64,000 bases of DNA from Flavobacterium stagni. Its GTDB lineage: Bacteria > Bacteroidota > Bacteroidia > Flavobacteriales > Flavobacteriaceae. The notes under the pieces were generated by a model. It worked only from the letters and a program-made list of their open reading frames with translations, was not told the DNA's origin and ran no database searches. The stretch lies in assembly GCF_004122105.1 (NCBI RefSeq), contig NZ_SBKN01000004.1, positions 1 to 64,000 on the forward strand. The letters are read 5' to 3'. The position numbers and the translations under genes are program-made. How positions within the stretch are numbered: position 1 is the first letter of the stretch; the number at the start of each line of letters is the position of its first letter. This document shows, one piece after another, positions 1 through 10,900 of the stretch.

Positions 1-421
1 AAATGCGAACTACTTTAGATTGACTGATTTCCCGGGCTTGGTTCCTGGTGAAACGTATTCCGTGCAAGTAGCGGTGAAAATGCCCAACCAACCTGATTTT
101 GGATCGTTTAGTAAAACGTGCTCGATTATTGTTCCTATGAATGCACGAGCGGTAGAAACAAGTACGGAACCAATGGCTTTTGAAGTGACTGTTTATCCGA
201 ACCCATTTGCAGAGAATTGCTACTTCAAAGTGAATTCAGCGAGCACAGCAGATTATACAATTCAAGTATATGATATGTTAGGTAAAATGGTGGAATCGAA
301 AACGGTTTCATCCGATTCAGTGGAAAGCACAGAAGTAGGGGCTAACTTCCCAGCAGGTGTTTACAATGTGATCTTAACACAAGGTGAGAATATCAAAACA
401 CTACGTGTAGTGAAACGATAA
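1..421 (+). CDS. C-terminal fragment of a T9SS type A sorting-domain surface protein (5' end outside window)
   Basis: Open reading frame already running at the left edge (first full codon at position 2) and ending in TAA at 419-421. The last 75-80 residues carry the T9SS type A signature: a VYPNPF motif, then a beta-rich stretch with VYDMLGK, an FPAGVYNV motif and a basic end (TLRVVKR). In known systems this domain directs export through the outer membrane by the type IX system and is cleaved on attachment or release. The whole fragment is close to the C-terminus of the 2840-residue protein at 37855-46377, differing by a two-residue indel and scattered substitutions, and the downstream terminator is shared too. 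The missing upstream part is therefore probably another giant adhesin-like protein. Function beyond secretion cannot be told. Confidence 0.9.
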   Translation, partial: NANYFRLTDFPGLVPGETYSVQVAVKMPNQPDFGSFSKTCSIIVPMNARAVETSTEPMAFEVTVYPNPFAENCYFKVNSASTADYTIQVYDMLGKMVESKTVSSDSVESTEVGANFPAGVYNVILTQGENIKTLRVVKR

Positions 422-448
422 TCAATTTTCTTTAAGATGATATAAATT

Positions 449-477
449 AAGGCCTCTCCATTAGAGAGGCCTTTTTT
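449..477 (+). terminator. Rho-independent terminator of the left-edge gene
   Basis: An 8-bp stem GGCCTCTC / GAGAGGCC with a 5-base loop is followed by six T. The same hairpin with the same flanking sequence follows the paralogous gene ending at 46377, so the duplication reached past the stop codon. Confidence 0.9.
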
Positions 478-649
478 ATGCGCCATACAAATATTCCTAC
501 CTAATTCGTAATTCTTTAATCATTAAATCAATTAAACTTTTTCGCATATTCTCAATCCTGACGCATCAGTGAAGAATAAAGTTCAATTCTTATGTTATTT
601 TTTTTTAAAAGTTTTAAAAGAATTAAGAATAGTTTATACTCGAGTAATG

Positions 650-657
650 TATGTTTG
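650..657 (+). promoter_or_regulatory. Candidate -7 box of the histidine kinase gene
   Basis: TATGTTTG matches the Bacteroidota -7 consensus TANNTTTG and lies 76 bp before the start codon. No clear TTG -33 box is seen at the usual 17-23 bp distance. The rest of the 422-733 gap is AT-rich with nothing else recognised. Confidence 0.45.
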
Positions 658-733
658 TGCCGATATCCCCAGAATCTGACTGATAATACTTACCCAATTT
701 GTTGAAAAACAATTTTTATAAAACTGATATGTT

Positions 734-3700
734 ATGAAAAAAGCTCCCATTTTTATTCATGAAAAGGAACGACTTCAGGAGCTGGAAAGCTATGAACTTA
801 TCGGGCTGGATGAGCATGAAGACTATGACTTCATCACCTCGATGGCTGCCCAAATCTGTGGTACTAAAATTTCTTTAATCAGTTTAATTACCGAAGATAA
901 GCAGTGGTTTCTCTCGCATCGAGGTATGACTGTACGTGAAACACCTCGTGATATTGCGTTCTGTGCTCATGCTATAGTGGACCCCCACCAACCTTTAATC
1001 GTGGAAGATGCACGAAAGGATGAACGCTTTTTTGATAATCCGCTGACTGTAGAAGATCCCAATGTAGTGTTTTATGCAGGATTTCCCTTGGTCGAGTCCA
1101 ATGGCTATGCCTTGGGTACCTTATGTGCTATTGATCATGAACCCAAAACCTTAACGTCTGAACAGATTAGTCAATTGCAAAAGTTGGCTCGTCAAACGGT
1201 GAAGCTTTTTGAAAACCGCAAATACAACTTGCAATTAGAAGCGTTGTATCTTGAATTGGAAAAGAAGAATCAATTGTTGGAGGCCACTCAAGCTGTCAAT
1301 CAATTGGGAACCTGGGAGCTTGACATCGCGACAGGGGCAACTGTTTGGAGTGATGTGGTCTATACCATTCACGAAGTGTCTGAAGATTTTGAACATAACA
1401 AAAGCATAGGTCTTGCTTTTTTTCATCCCGAATCCCGACCTAATATTGATGTTGCACTACACGAGTGCATTCAATCAGGAACTCCTTTTGATTTGGTGTC
1501 TCGTTTAATTACCGCTAAAGGAAACCATATTTGGGTGCGCTCCACGGGGCGGAAATTAGGGGAGAAATTAGTTGGAAGTTTTCAAGACATCACAACCCTC
1601 AAGAGTGATGAGATACGTTATAAATCTGTTCTAGAAGGTACCAATGTAGGTACCTGGGAGTGGAATGTGCAAACGGGTAAATTAGTTTGTAATGCCCGTT
1701 GGGGTGCCATTGTTGGAGCCACTTTTGCTTCGGCAGAAATTTGTGATGCAAGTCTTTGGGAAACCTACACGCACCCTCAGGATTGGGTAGAAGCCTCGCG
1801 GCGCTTGCAAGCTTGTTTTGATAAAGTATCCGACTTCTATGAAATGGAATGCCGTATGCAACACCAAGACGGACATTGGGTGTGGGTGTATTGCCGCGGT
1901 ACGGTATTTGAATGGACCGAATCGGGGGCACCTTTAATGTTTTATGGAACGATACAAGAAATTACGGAACGCAAACAAAAGGAAGAAGCCTTACGTATTA
2001 GTGAAGCAGCTTTTCGCGGTAATTTTGAAAATGCCGGGATTGGTATGGCACTGCTCGATATCAAAGGCAATTGGTTGAAAGTAAACCAAAAGGTCTGTAC
2101 GATCATTGGGTATTCCGAAGCGGAACTGTTGGCCTTGAATTATCAAACCGTTACCCATCCCGATGATTTGGATAAGGATTTGATGTTACTTAATGAACTC
2201 ATTCGCGGGAAGCGCAGTCATTACCAATTAGAGAAAAGGTATTTTCACAAGAATGGTCATTTGATTCATGTCATCCTTGCGGTCTCTGCTGTGCGGGATA
2301 CAGAGGGGTCATTACTCTATTTTATTTCCCAATTTATTGACATTACGGCGGCCAAACAACAACAAGTGGCGTTGGATTATCAACGTAATTTGTTCACCGC
2401 TTTGTTCGATCTTTCGCCCATAGGAATCGCCTTGAATGATTATGAAACTGGAGCCTATCTGGAGGTAAATCAGGCGTTGTTGCAATCCTCGGGTTTTAGT
2501 TATGAAGACTTTTTGGCATCCAACAATTGGTTTTCGGGAAATCCAGCCTACACCGATAAAGAACGTTTGGCATTGGAACAACTCCAAACCCAAAGTGCAT
2601 ATACCCCTTTTGAAAAGAACATTACCTGTTCCGATGGAACCACTTACCCCGTAATCCTGCAAGGCGTGTTGATTCAAGACGAAGTGCATCAACGGCAATT
2701 GATATGGTCGTTTGTGCGGGATGTTCGCCATGAGAAGGAAGCTGAGCGCCAATTGCATGAGGCGATTGATAATTTGCAAGCCGTCTTGGACGGTAGTCGT
2801 CAAGTGGCTATTATTGCAACAGATATACACGGAACCATCACGCGCTTTAATTCAGGGGCTGAATTTTTATTAGGGTATCAAGCCAATGAAGTAGTGGGTA
2901 AAGCGAGTCCACAACTAATTCATTTGGCGAGTGAAATAGAAGTGGAGAGTCAGGCGCTCACCGCCAAATATCAAACTTCCATTACGGGGTTTGAAACGTT
3001 AGTATATGAAGCGAGTCAAGGGGATTCAACCACAAAGGAATGGACATATATTCATAAAGATGGCACGATGTTCCCTGTTTTGCTGTCGGTTAATGCGTTA
3101 CGCTCCGAGGGTAAATTGGTGGGGTATCTTGCAGTGGCAACCGATGTGAGTGCCTTGAAAGCGGTGGAAAAGGAAATTACGTCTCTTTTGGATATTACCA
3201 ACGAACAAAATGAACGCTTGCGTAATTTTGCCCATATTGTTTCTCATAACTTGCGTTCGCATAGCGGCGGATTTTCAGGAATTTTGGATTTGATTGATAT
3301 GGAGTATCCTGATATTGCAGCCAATGAATTGGTCCAATTGATACGTCGTGGTGCCCATAATTTAAAACAAACGGTGCATGATCTTACTGAAATTGTAAAG
3401 GTGAATCTCACGCAAATTGAATCGGCCGATATCTCGTTGTACGATTTGATTCAAAAAAATATTGAAAGTTTACGAATTCCGATTCATCAAGCCGAAATTG
3501 AAATCCAGAATAGGATTCCCCCAGAACTGCGTGTCAAAGGGGTGCAAGCCTACATGGATAGTATTGTGTTGAATATGATTACCAATGCCATCAAATACCG
3601 CAGTTTAGAGCGTAGTAGTTATCTCAAAATCTCAGTTACTGAAGATGCCATTGAAAATATCCTGACTTTTGAAGACAATGGGTTAGGGATTGATATGCAG

Positions 3701-3871
3701 CGTCATGGTGAAAAGTTGTTTGGGATGTATAAAACCTTCCATAATCATGCCGATTCCCGTGGAGTAGGGCTTTTTATTACCAAAAATCAGGTGGAGAGTA
3801 TGGGTGGTAAAATAGCTGTGGAAAGTGCTGTTAATGAAGGAACCACCTTTAGCATTACACTTCCCAAATAA
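734..3871 (+). CDS. Cytoplasmic GAF / multi-PAS sensor histidine kinase
   Basis: 1045 residues with no membrane segment, so probably a soluble sensor kinase. Order: N-terminal GAF domain (about 40-165); a short helix; five PAS/PAC-type modules (about 185-290, 295-415, 418-540, 545-668, 672-805); a dimerisation/phosphoacceptor helix with the H-box SHNLRSH (His about 838); then an HATPase domain with N-box NMITNAIKY (about 946), a D-box EDNGLGID and a GVGLFITK G-box, ending in SITLPK. Known role of the family: ligand- or redox-sensing autophosphorylation and transfer to a response regulator. The natural partner may have been the gene just downstream, now a pseudogene (3899-4275), so the kinase may be orphaned or use another regulator. 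Ligand unknown; the kinase call is secure. Confidence 0.93.
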   Translation: MKKAPIFIHEKERLQELESYELIGLDEHEDYDFITSMAAQICGTKISLISLITEDKQWFLSHRGMTVRETPRDIAFCAHAIVDPHQPLIVEDARKDERFFDNPLTVEDPNVVFYAGFPLVESNGYALGTLCAIDHEPKTLTSEQISQLQKLARQTVKLFENRKYNLQLEALYLELEKKNQLLEATQAVNQLGTWELDIATGATVWSDVVYTIHEVSEDFEHNKSIGLAFFHPESRPNIDVALHECIQSGTPFDLVSRLITAKGNHIWVRSTGRKLGEKLVGSFQDITTLKSDEIRYKSVLEGTNVGTWEWNVQTGKLVCNARWGAIVGATFASAEICDASLWETYTHPQDWVEASRRLQACFDKVSDFYEMECRMQHQDGHWVWVYCRGTVFEWTESGAPLMFYGTIQEITERKQKEEALRISEAAFRGNFENAGIGMALLDIKGNWLKVNQKVCTIIGYSEAELLALNYQTVTHPDDLDKDLMLLNELIRGKRSHYQLEKRYFHKNGHLIHVILAVSAVRDTEGSLLYFISQFIDITAAKQQQVALDYQRNLFTALFDLSPIGIALNDYETGAYLEVNQALLQSSGFSYEDFLASNNWFSGNPAYTDKERLALEQLQTQSAYTPFEKNITCSDGTTYPVILQGVLIQDEVHQRQLIWSFVRDVRHEKEAERQLHEAIDNLQAVLDGSRQVAIIATDIHGTITRFNSGAEFLLGYQANEVVGKASPQLIHLASEIEVESQALTAKYQTSITGFETLVYEASQGDSTTKEWTYIHKDGTMFPVLLSVNALRSEGKLVGYLAVATDVSALKAVEKEITSLLDITNEQNERLRNFAHIVSHNLRSHSGGFSGILDLIDMEYPDIAANELVQLIRRGAHNLKQTVHDLTEIVKVNLTQIESADISLYDLIQKNIESLRIPIHQAEIEIQNRIPPELRVKGVQAYMDSIVLNMITNAIKYRSLERSSYLKISVTEDAIENILTFEDNGLGIDMQRHGEKLFGMYKTFHNHADSRGVGLFITKNQVESMGGKIAVESAVNEGTTFSITLPK

Positions 3872-3898
3872 GATTAATCGGGTTCCTCTCTTAAATTA

Positions 3899-4275
3899 AT
3901 GATGATCGCATCCCACTTTATATTGTACAGCGAAACATCGAAATCAAGAGTTTAGTCAACGAAATACGCGTCTGTAGTAATGGAAAAGATGCTTATGAAA
4001 CGCTGCTGGATTTGCATGCCCAAGGCAAACCAATGCCCGAACTGATCTTTCTGGATCTGAACATGCCCATTTGGTAGGGTTGGTACTTTTTGGAGGAATA
4101 CATGTAGACGCCTTTTGCTGAACATTCGGAGGTGTATATTTTAACCAGTCCCAATAGTGATTTGGACTTATAGTTGGTTACTAAATACCCGTTACAAAAT
4201 CACTATTTGACCAAGTTCTTGTATCGAAAAGCCTTGTGGGAAGTAGTGGAGCGTATGTGTTTACAATTGAACTAG
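3899..4275 (+). pseudogene. Decayed single-domain response regulator (REC)
   Basis: Read in the frame starting at 3901, the sequence gives a recognisable receiver domain: an acidic start (DDRIP), NGKDAYETLLDLH, the phosphorylation-site strand ELIFLDLNMP, GWYFLEEYM, VYILTSPNSD and a C-terminal YLTKFLYRKALWEVVE. Three in-frame TAG codons interrupt it (4075, 4105, 4171) before a final TAG at 4273. The only ATGs at the 5' end (3899, 3902) are in another frame, so the start is lost or frameshifted, and the usual K-P of the last active-site loop reads K-F. Position 27 bp after a histidine kinase is typical for a cognate partner. The REC relation is clear; loss of function is inferred from the stops. 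Confidence 0.88.
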
Positions 4276-4407
4276 GACGTCATGATGTTCTGTGGGGTGT
4301 ATTTGGGATGGTTTGACAAAAAGGAAAGCGAGAATCACTATTACTTAGGATACACCTAGTAATACCTTTAGGTATTTTTTATACTACTTTAATAGTACTC
4401 TATTAGT

Positions 4408-4462
4408 GTTGTATCAGTGCTATATCTATGCTGTATCTATGCTATATCTATGCTGTATATAT
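4408..4462. repeat. Tandem 11-bp repeat (about 5 units)
   Basis: Four adjacent 11-bp units of the form GCTRTATCTAT occupy 4419-4462, preceded by a degenerate fifth (4408-4418). The last unit ends in ATATAT. The period is about one helical turn. No gene overlaps it. Confidence 0.8.
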
Positions 4463-4506
4463 ACCAAAGTGTGTTAGTAATGTTTAATAAAGCGAGAGGA
4501 GATTTG

Positions 4507-4530
4507 AGTTATAAATTATGAATTATAACT
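4507..4530. repeat. Inverted repeat, 8-bp arms
   Basis: Perfect arms AGTTATAA (4507-4514) and TTATAACT (4523-4530) flank an 8-bp AT-rich loop, two bases before the 7-bp tandem array. There is no T-tract after it, so it is not an obvious terminator. Confidence 0.7.
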
Positions 4531-4532
4531 AT

Positions 4533-4613
4533 ACTGATGACTGATGACTGATGACTTACGACTTAAGACTTACGACTTAAGACTTACGACTGATGACTTA
4601 CGACTGATGACTT
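4533..4613. repeat. Heptanucleotide tandem array, 11 units
   Basis: Eleven uninterrupted 7-bp units followed by a 4-base partial. Three variants are mixed: ACTGATG, ACTTACG and ACTTAAG. The order is three of the first, then alternation of the others, then alternation of the first two. It lies in a gene-free stretch between the dead response regulator and the first giant gene. Confidence 0.9.
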
Positions 4614-4852
4614 CAAGTTTTTTGGACAGTACACCCAGAAATACCCCTGTTTCCTTTCTATAGATTATCCTTTTTTGATGGTCGTTGAAGTGTATTTCAA
4701 ATTATCGATAAACGTCACTTTTTTAACACTTCTCTTGGGTAAAATTCTTACTTATATGGAAAAGTACTACAAGAAATTAAAGCGAATTTCGACACGATTT
4801 CCTCCATAAACTGTGCAAAAAGAACGTTTTTTGGAGTTGTTGAATGTTGTTG

Positions 4853-4878
4853 GTCGGTAAAAAAGGTTATACATCGAT
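4853..4878 (+). promoter_or_regulatory. Degenerate phased TCGAT-type pair upstream of the 5000 gene
   Basis: GTCGGT (4853) and ATCGAT (4873) are 20 bp apart in direct orientation, the spacing seen in better copies upstream of the other giant genes. A further ATCGAT at 4704 has a GTCGTT 23 bp before it. This is the weakest example in the window. The rest of 4614-4999 holds no recognised gene, and no clear TANNTTTG box was found before 5000. Confidence 0.45.
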
Positions 4879-4999
4879 TTTGTTTGATATGTTAAAAAAA
4901 CCGCTTGAAGAAATGGTTTTTTCACTTAATTTTACACCCCCTGAACGAACTCATTTTCAACAGGGTAAAAGGCGAAATTAGACTCTAAAACAGTATCGA

Positions 5000-7900
5000 A
5001 TGATGGAAAAATCTACTTCGAAAGCATACGGATCAAGTATGCCAACCTACAGCTTGCGATGGCTATTCTTAATCGTGTTATTGGTATTTGCAAATACTTT
5101 AACCTTTGGACAATTGTTCCAACAAAATTTTAGTTCGTCTACAACCGTAGCCGATTATGCCAATGCTACTACTCCAACAAACGGACAGTTCAATGCGATT
5201 TCTACCTCTGGGGCAGGTACAGTTTTGTCGATCAATACGACAACATCGAATAAACTGCGATTTGCACGTACAGGAAATGCAGGGGCATTTTCTAGAACGA
5301 CTGATTTTACAGGAACCCCAACCAGTTTGTTGTACCGTTTTGATTTTACGTTAAGTGCAAATTCTACAGCAACTACAAATGCAGCTACATTTCAGATAGG
5401 AAGTGGTTTTGGTACGGCGAGTAGTACAGAGACTAATGCGAATACCCATTCTCGAATCGGTGTTAACTTTACGACCACAGCAGGTCAATTTTCTTTACGG
5501 GATATTGGTGGTGGAACAAGTTCGGCCAATTTTACCGGTGTTCAAACAATTTTGTTAGCCATCAACAACTCTGGAGCAACTTTGACTTATCGTGCTCCTA
5601 ACGGTACTTTTGAAACGGTTGCCAATGATACACAAGATGTTTGGGTTGGGACAACAAAAGTTTTTAATGATATTGCAGCAACTACTGCAACTCAAACTTT
5701 AACTGATATTAAGTATGTTATTTCTGGAGCTAATGGTACAACGGATTTTGATAACTTTTTAATTGATCCAATACCAGCTGTTCCAACATCTAATGCAGCT
5801 TCTTCTATTACCTCCTCTGGATTTACTGCCAATTGGACAGCTGTGTCAGGTGTTACAGGTTATCGTATTGATGTCGCAACCGATGCTGCATTCACAAGTT
5901 TAGTGTCGGGTTATAACAATCTATATGTTTCTGGTCAAGCAACCAACTCGTTAAATGTTACAGGGCTAAGTGGCAATACTACTTATTATTATAGAGTTCG
6001 TGGTGCTTCTCAATACACTGTTGATGAATTTGCTGGTGGAAATTCTACGTCTCAAAGTTTAACAACTTTATCATCTGCCGCAACCGATTTCTGTAACATT
6101 CAATTCCCAACCAGTGCTACTATTGGCGAGGGTGAAACAGTTGCTGTATATGCACAAGCGTATGAGCCAGGCTTAACAGAAGCGGCAGGTGCTGGTTCAG
6201 GTTTGTCTGCATGGATTGGATACAGCGCAACCAATTCAGATCCTTCATTAGGAGGATGGACATGGGTGGCAGCAACATTTAATATTCAATCAGGAAATAA
6301 TGATGAGTTTGTGGCCAATTTAGGTAGTGGTTTAGCCATTGGAACCTATTATTATGCCTCTCGTTTTCAAATAAATTCAGGGCCTTATACTTATGGTGGT
6401 ACAGCAGGTAACTGGTCAAGTACAGCCAATAATGGTGTTTTAACCGTCACTTCAAATGTTGTTGACTTTGCCAATATTCAATCGCCTACTTCAGGTTCAA
6501 TTACAGAAGGCGGTACCTATTCCGTTTATGCTCGTGTGTATGAGCCGGGGGTTACTGTTCCCGCGGGTGCAAGTGCCAACATAACGGCTTGGATTGGAGT
6601 AAATGCTTCTAATACAAATCCAAATACTTGGACAACATGGATTCCGGCTACGTTTAATGCGCAATTTGGAAATGATGATGAATATTTTGCTAATATCGCT
6701 TCAGGGTTAACACCTGGTACCTATTACTATGCTTCGCGTTTTCAAAAAACGGGCAGTACTGAATACAGCTATGGTGGTGTAGGTGGATTATGGAGTAATA
6801 ACAGTGGTGTACTTACTGTAAATCCTGATGTGGTTGATTTTGCTAATATTCAATTCCCTGCTTCGGGGTCAGTGGCTGAAGGCGGTACTTTAAACGTTTA
6901 CATTCAAGCGTATGAGCCTAGTTATACAGAAGCTGGCGGAGCCAATGCAGGATTAACAGCTGAATTGGGTTACAGTTCGACCAATTCCAATCCCAACGGT
7001 GCGGGTTGGACATGGATTGCCACTACTTATAATACACAATCGGGAAATAATGACGAATATGTGGCCAATATTGCGGCAGGTTTAACGCCAGGTACCTATT
7101 ATTATGCTTCTCGTTTTAAAAAATCAACCAGTACCTATTACCAATACGGAGGAACCAATGGAGTTTGGAACAACGATAATGGGGTATTAACCATTACGGC
7201 TGCCACACCGGTAGTCAGTTCAGGTTCGCCATCAGGTACTGTAGGTGTTGCGTTTTCATATTCCATTGTTGCATCCAATTCACCCACTTCATTTGCGGTG
7301 TCATTGGGTACATTACCTTCAGGATTAACGTTAAATACTACAACTGGTCAAATTACCGGTACGCCAACAGCGGCTGGAACATTTGTAGTTAGCGTAACCG
7401 CTTCAAATGCGGCGGGTACAAGTACACCTGCAACATTAACCTTCACTATTGCGCAAGGAAGTCAGACCATCACGTTTGGTGCATTAGCCAATGCTACTTA
7501 TGGGGATGCTCCTATAGCTTTAACGGCTACTGCTTCTTCAGGATTAACAGTTTCGTATAGCAGTTCTGATACCAATGTGGCAACTGTTTCTGGAGCTACT
7601 TTAACAATCGTGGGAGTAGGGACTACTACAATTACAGCTTCGCAAGCGGGCGATGCTAATTATACAGCAGCGACCTCGGTAAATCAATCGTTTACTGTTG
7701 GAGCAAAAGGATTAACAATTTCTGGCATTACAGCCAATGACAAAGTACAAGACGGTACTACAACGGCCACTTTAGCAGGAACCGCTACATTAGTAGGTGT
7801 TGTTTCGGGTGACGAGTTGTTGGTAAGTCTTTCCGGTACACCGACCGCTAATTTTGCAACGGCATTACCGGGTGCAAACCAAGTGGTTACCGTGTCAGGT

Positions 7901-10900
7901 TATACATTATCAGGAACAAAGGCTGGTAACTATACTGTAGCACAACCTTCAGGTTTAACCGCTTCGATTACGGCGTTAAATACATCGGTAGCTACAGCCG
8001 ACACCAATGCAACGGCGACATCTTTTGATGCGAATTGGAATGCGGTTACAGGCGCTTCAGGATATCAATTAGATGTTTATCAAGAAACGACCACTTTTAC
8101 ACCAGGATTATCTGTTTTAAATAATACAGGTACTTTAGGTGCATCGGGTTGGACAGAAACGGCTACTCAAGGAACTGTTTCTGGAAACAGTTATTATCAA
8201 TTGTTAACTTCAACTTCAGTATTGATTAGTCCTGCAATGGATTTTTCGAATTTGTCTAATAAATCTTTGGTTTTCAAGGCACGTACTTTTGGAGGGCCAT
8301 CAACAGCTGAAGCTACAATTACAGTTTCTATTTCGACTAATAATGGTTCCACATGGACAACCCTTGGAACTCGTATCCCTGGTTCGACAACATTAACCAA
8401 TCAAGCTGTGTTTGACTTAAATAGTTATACAGGAACTCAAGTGAAGATTCGTCTTCAAACATTGGGTGCAGCAGGAGGTAGAGGAGTTGGAGTAGATGAT
8501 ATCATTTTAACAGCTGATCAAACTATCGTTAATCAAACCTTTTTGTCAGGATATAACCCTATGGTATTAGGAGCAGTTACATCTACTACAGTGACTGGTA
8601 TAACTTCTTGTACTCAATATAAATACAGAGTTCGTGCAATCAACGGATCAATTGTTACTGCAAATTCAAATGTAATTACAGTTGAAGCGGTTTCTATAGG
8701 CGGAACAGCAACAGGTGATCAAACCATTTGTGAAGGAACACAACCTGCTGCATTGAATGTAAGTGGTCAATGCGGTTCTATTGTAAAATGGCAATCGGCA
8801 AGTGATGCATTGTTTACAACGCCAGTAGATATTGCCTCCACAGCTACTACTTTGAGTGGAGCTACTATAGGTAACTTAACAGCTACTACGTATTTCAGAG
8901 CTGTAGTTCAAAATGGGACACGTCCCGTGGCATATTCGAATGCAGTAACCGTTACTGTTACTCCTTCTACGGTAGCTTCGGTAGCTATTGTTTCTACAGC
9001 AACTACGATATGTATGGGAACTTCAGTAACCTTTACTGCTACACCAACGAACGGTGGCACAACCCCTTCGTACCAATGGAAAGTGAACGGAAACAATGTG
9101 GGTACAGATAATGCTATTTTCACTACAACGGCTTTGGCTAATGGTGATGTGGTAACCGTAGAAATGACTTCCAATGCGACACCTTGTTTAGTAGGTTCGC
9201 CCGCTACTTCGAATAGTATTGCTATCACCGTAAATGCTTTAGCTGCGGCTACGATTTCTGGTACTAACGGTCCGGCACTTTGCCCAGGTAGTGATGTTAC
9301 CTTTACCGTAACAGGAACTTCGAATGCCATTTTATATTATAATTTGAATGGAGGAAGTACAGCGTTTACTGTGTTAACAGGAGGTTCCGCTACCATTACT
9401 GTTACAGGAGCGACTTCAACCCAAACCTTGAATTTAGAATCTGTTGACAATGGAATTTGTCCGGTTACTTTGTCTGAATCCGCTTCAGTAACTGTTGAAA
9501 CAACTACTTGGGATGGTACAGCATGGAGCAATGGTGCGCCTTCAGCAACTAAAGCAGCTATCATTGCGGGTAACATGACCATTACTTCTAATATTGAAGC
9601 TTGTAGTTTAATTGTAAATAACAATGCGGTGGTTACGGTTGCCTCAGGTTATAATGTAACCTTACAAAATGCATTAACAGTAGCTTCAGGAAGTACCTTT
9701 ACAGTAAATAGTAATGCCAACTTGATTCAAGTGAATCCAGCCGCTGTGAATAGTGGAAATATCGTAGTAAAACGTACAACCAACCCATTAATGCGTTTTG
9801 ATTATGTATTATGGGGTTCACCTGTTGCGGCGCAGAATATCTTTAATTTCTCACCGTTGACTTCTGTGAGTCCGACTGTTCGTTTCTATTCTTATAATAG
9901 CACAACGAATTCGTATAATTCAGTTTCTGATTATGCTACACACGTAATGAATGTTGGAAAAGGCTATTTGATTCGTTTACCGTTTAACCACCCTACGGCA
10001 CCTGCCACTTGGACAGGTTCGTTTACAGGCGTACCTAACAACGGTACGGTAACGGTTAGCTTAGCGAATAATGGAGCAGGTTTCCGTTATAATGCGGTAA
10101 GTAATCCGTATCCATCGACTTTAAGTATGGCACAGTTCTATGCGGATAACGTGAATAACATTGAGCCTACTTTGTATTACTGGAGAAAAACCAACAGTAC
10201 GTCGAATCCTTCGTATTGTTCGTACAACTTATTTACCGATACATTCATTGATAACGATCAGCCGTTTACAGAGAATCCAAATGGTGCTATTCAAGTAGGA
10301 CAAGGATTCTTTGTAGAAGCCAAAGACGCTTCAACCAGTGTTGAATTTAACAACGGACAACGTATTGGTAACAATGCCAACCAAATGTTCCGTAACGCAA
10401 CGCCAAGTGCACAAACTATAGAGAAACACCGTATTTGGTTGAATCTTACCGGTGCAGCAGGAGAGTTCTCTCAAGCGATGGTTGGGTATTTCACAGGAGG
10501 TACTTTGGGTGCTGATGCTACTGACGCCAAGTTCTTTAATGACGGTATTGCGGTGTTGAATTCAAAAATTAATGGTACAGAATACATTATGAATGGTCGT
10601 CCAGTTCCTTTTGATGCGTCGGATATTGTGCCGATGAATTTGAAAGTAACAACTGCTGGAACATATACGATTGCCATCGATCACAAAGACGGATTGTTTG
10701 CGGATACAGCACAAGATATTTTCTTGAAGGATAATGAAACAGCTACGTATCACAATTTGAATAATGGTCCGTATACTTTCACAGCGCAAGCGGGTGCTTT
10801 TGAAAACCGTTTTGAATTGGTATATCAAAATGCATTAGGAACAATCGATCAAACATTAGATGCAACTGCTTTTGCCGTGGTAAAATCCAACGGTAAAGTA

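Noticed and set aside
734-3871. The histidine kinase as direct regulator of the giant genes
   Set aside because: Only proximity supports it; its adjacent partner lacks any DNA-binding domain and is dead.
3899-4275. Three in-frame TAG codons read as amber recoding in a functional regulator
   Set aside because: The residues expected at the stops differ (one falls in a conserved MDG-like turn), the start codon is missing and other genes in the window end normally, so decay is simpler.
4533-4613. CRISPR-like array
   Set aside because: Units are 7 bp, directly adjacent, with no spacers and no cas genes.
4756-4809. Short reading frame starting ATGGAAAAG
   Set aside because: Only about 16 codons, with no recognisable start signal or similarity to neighbours.
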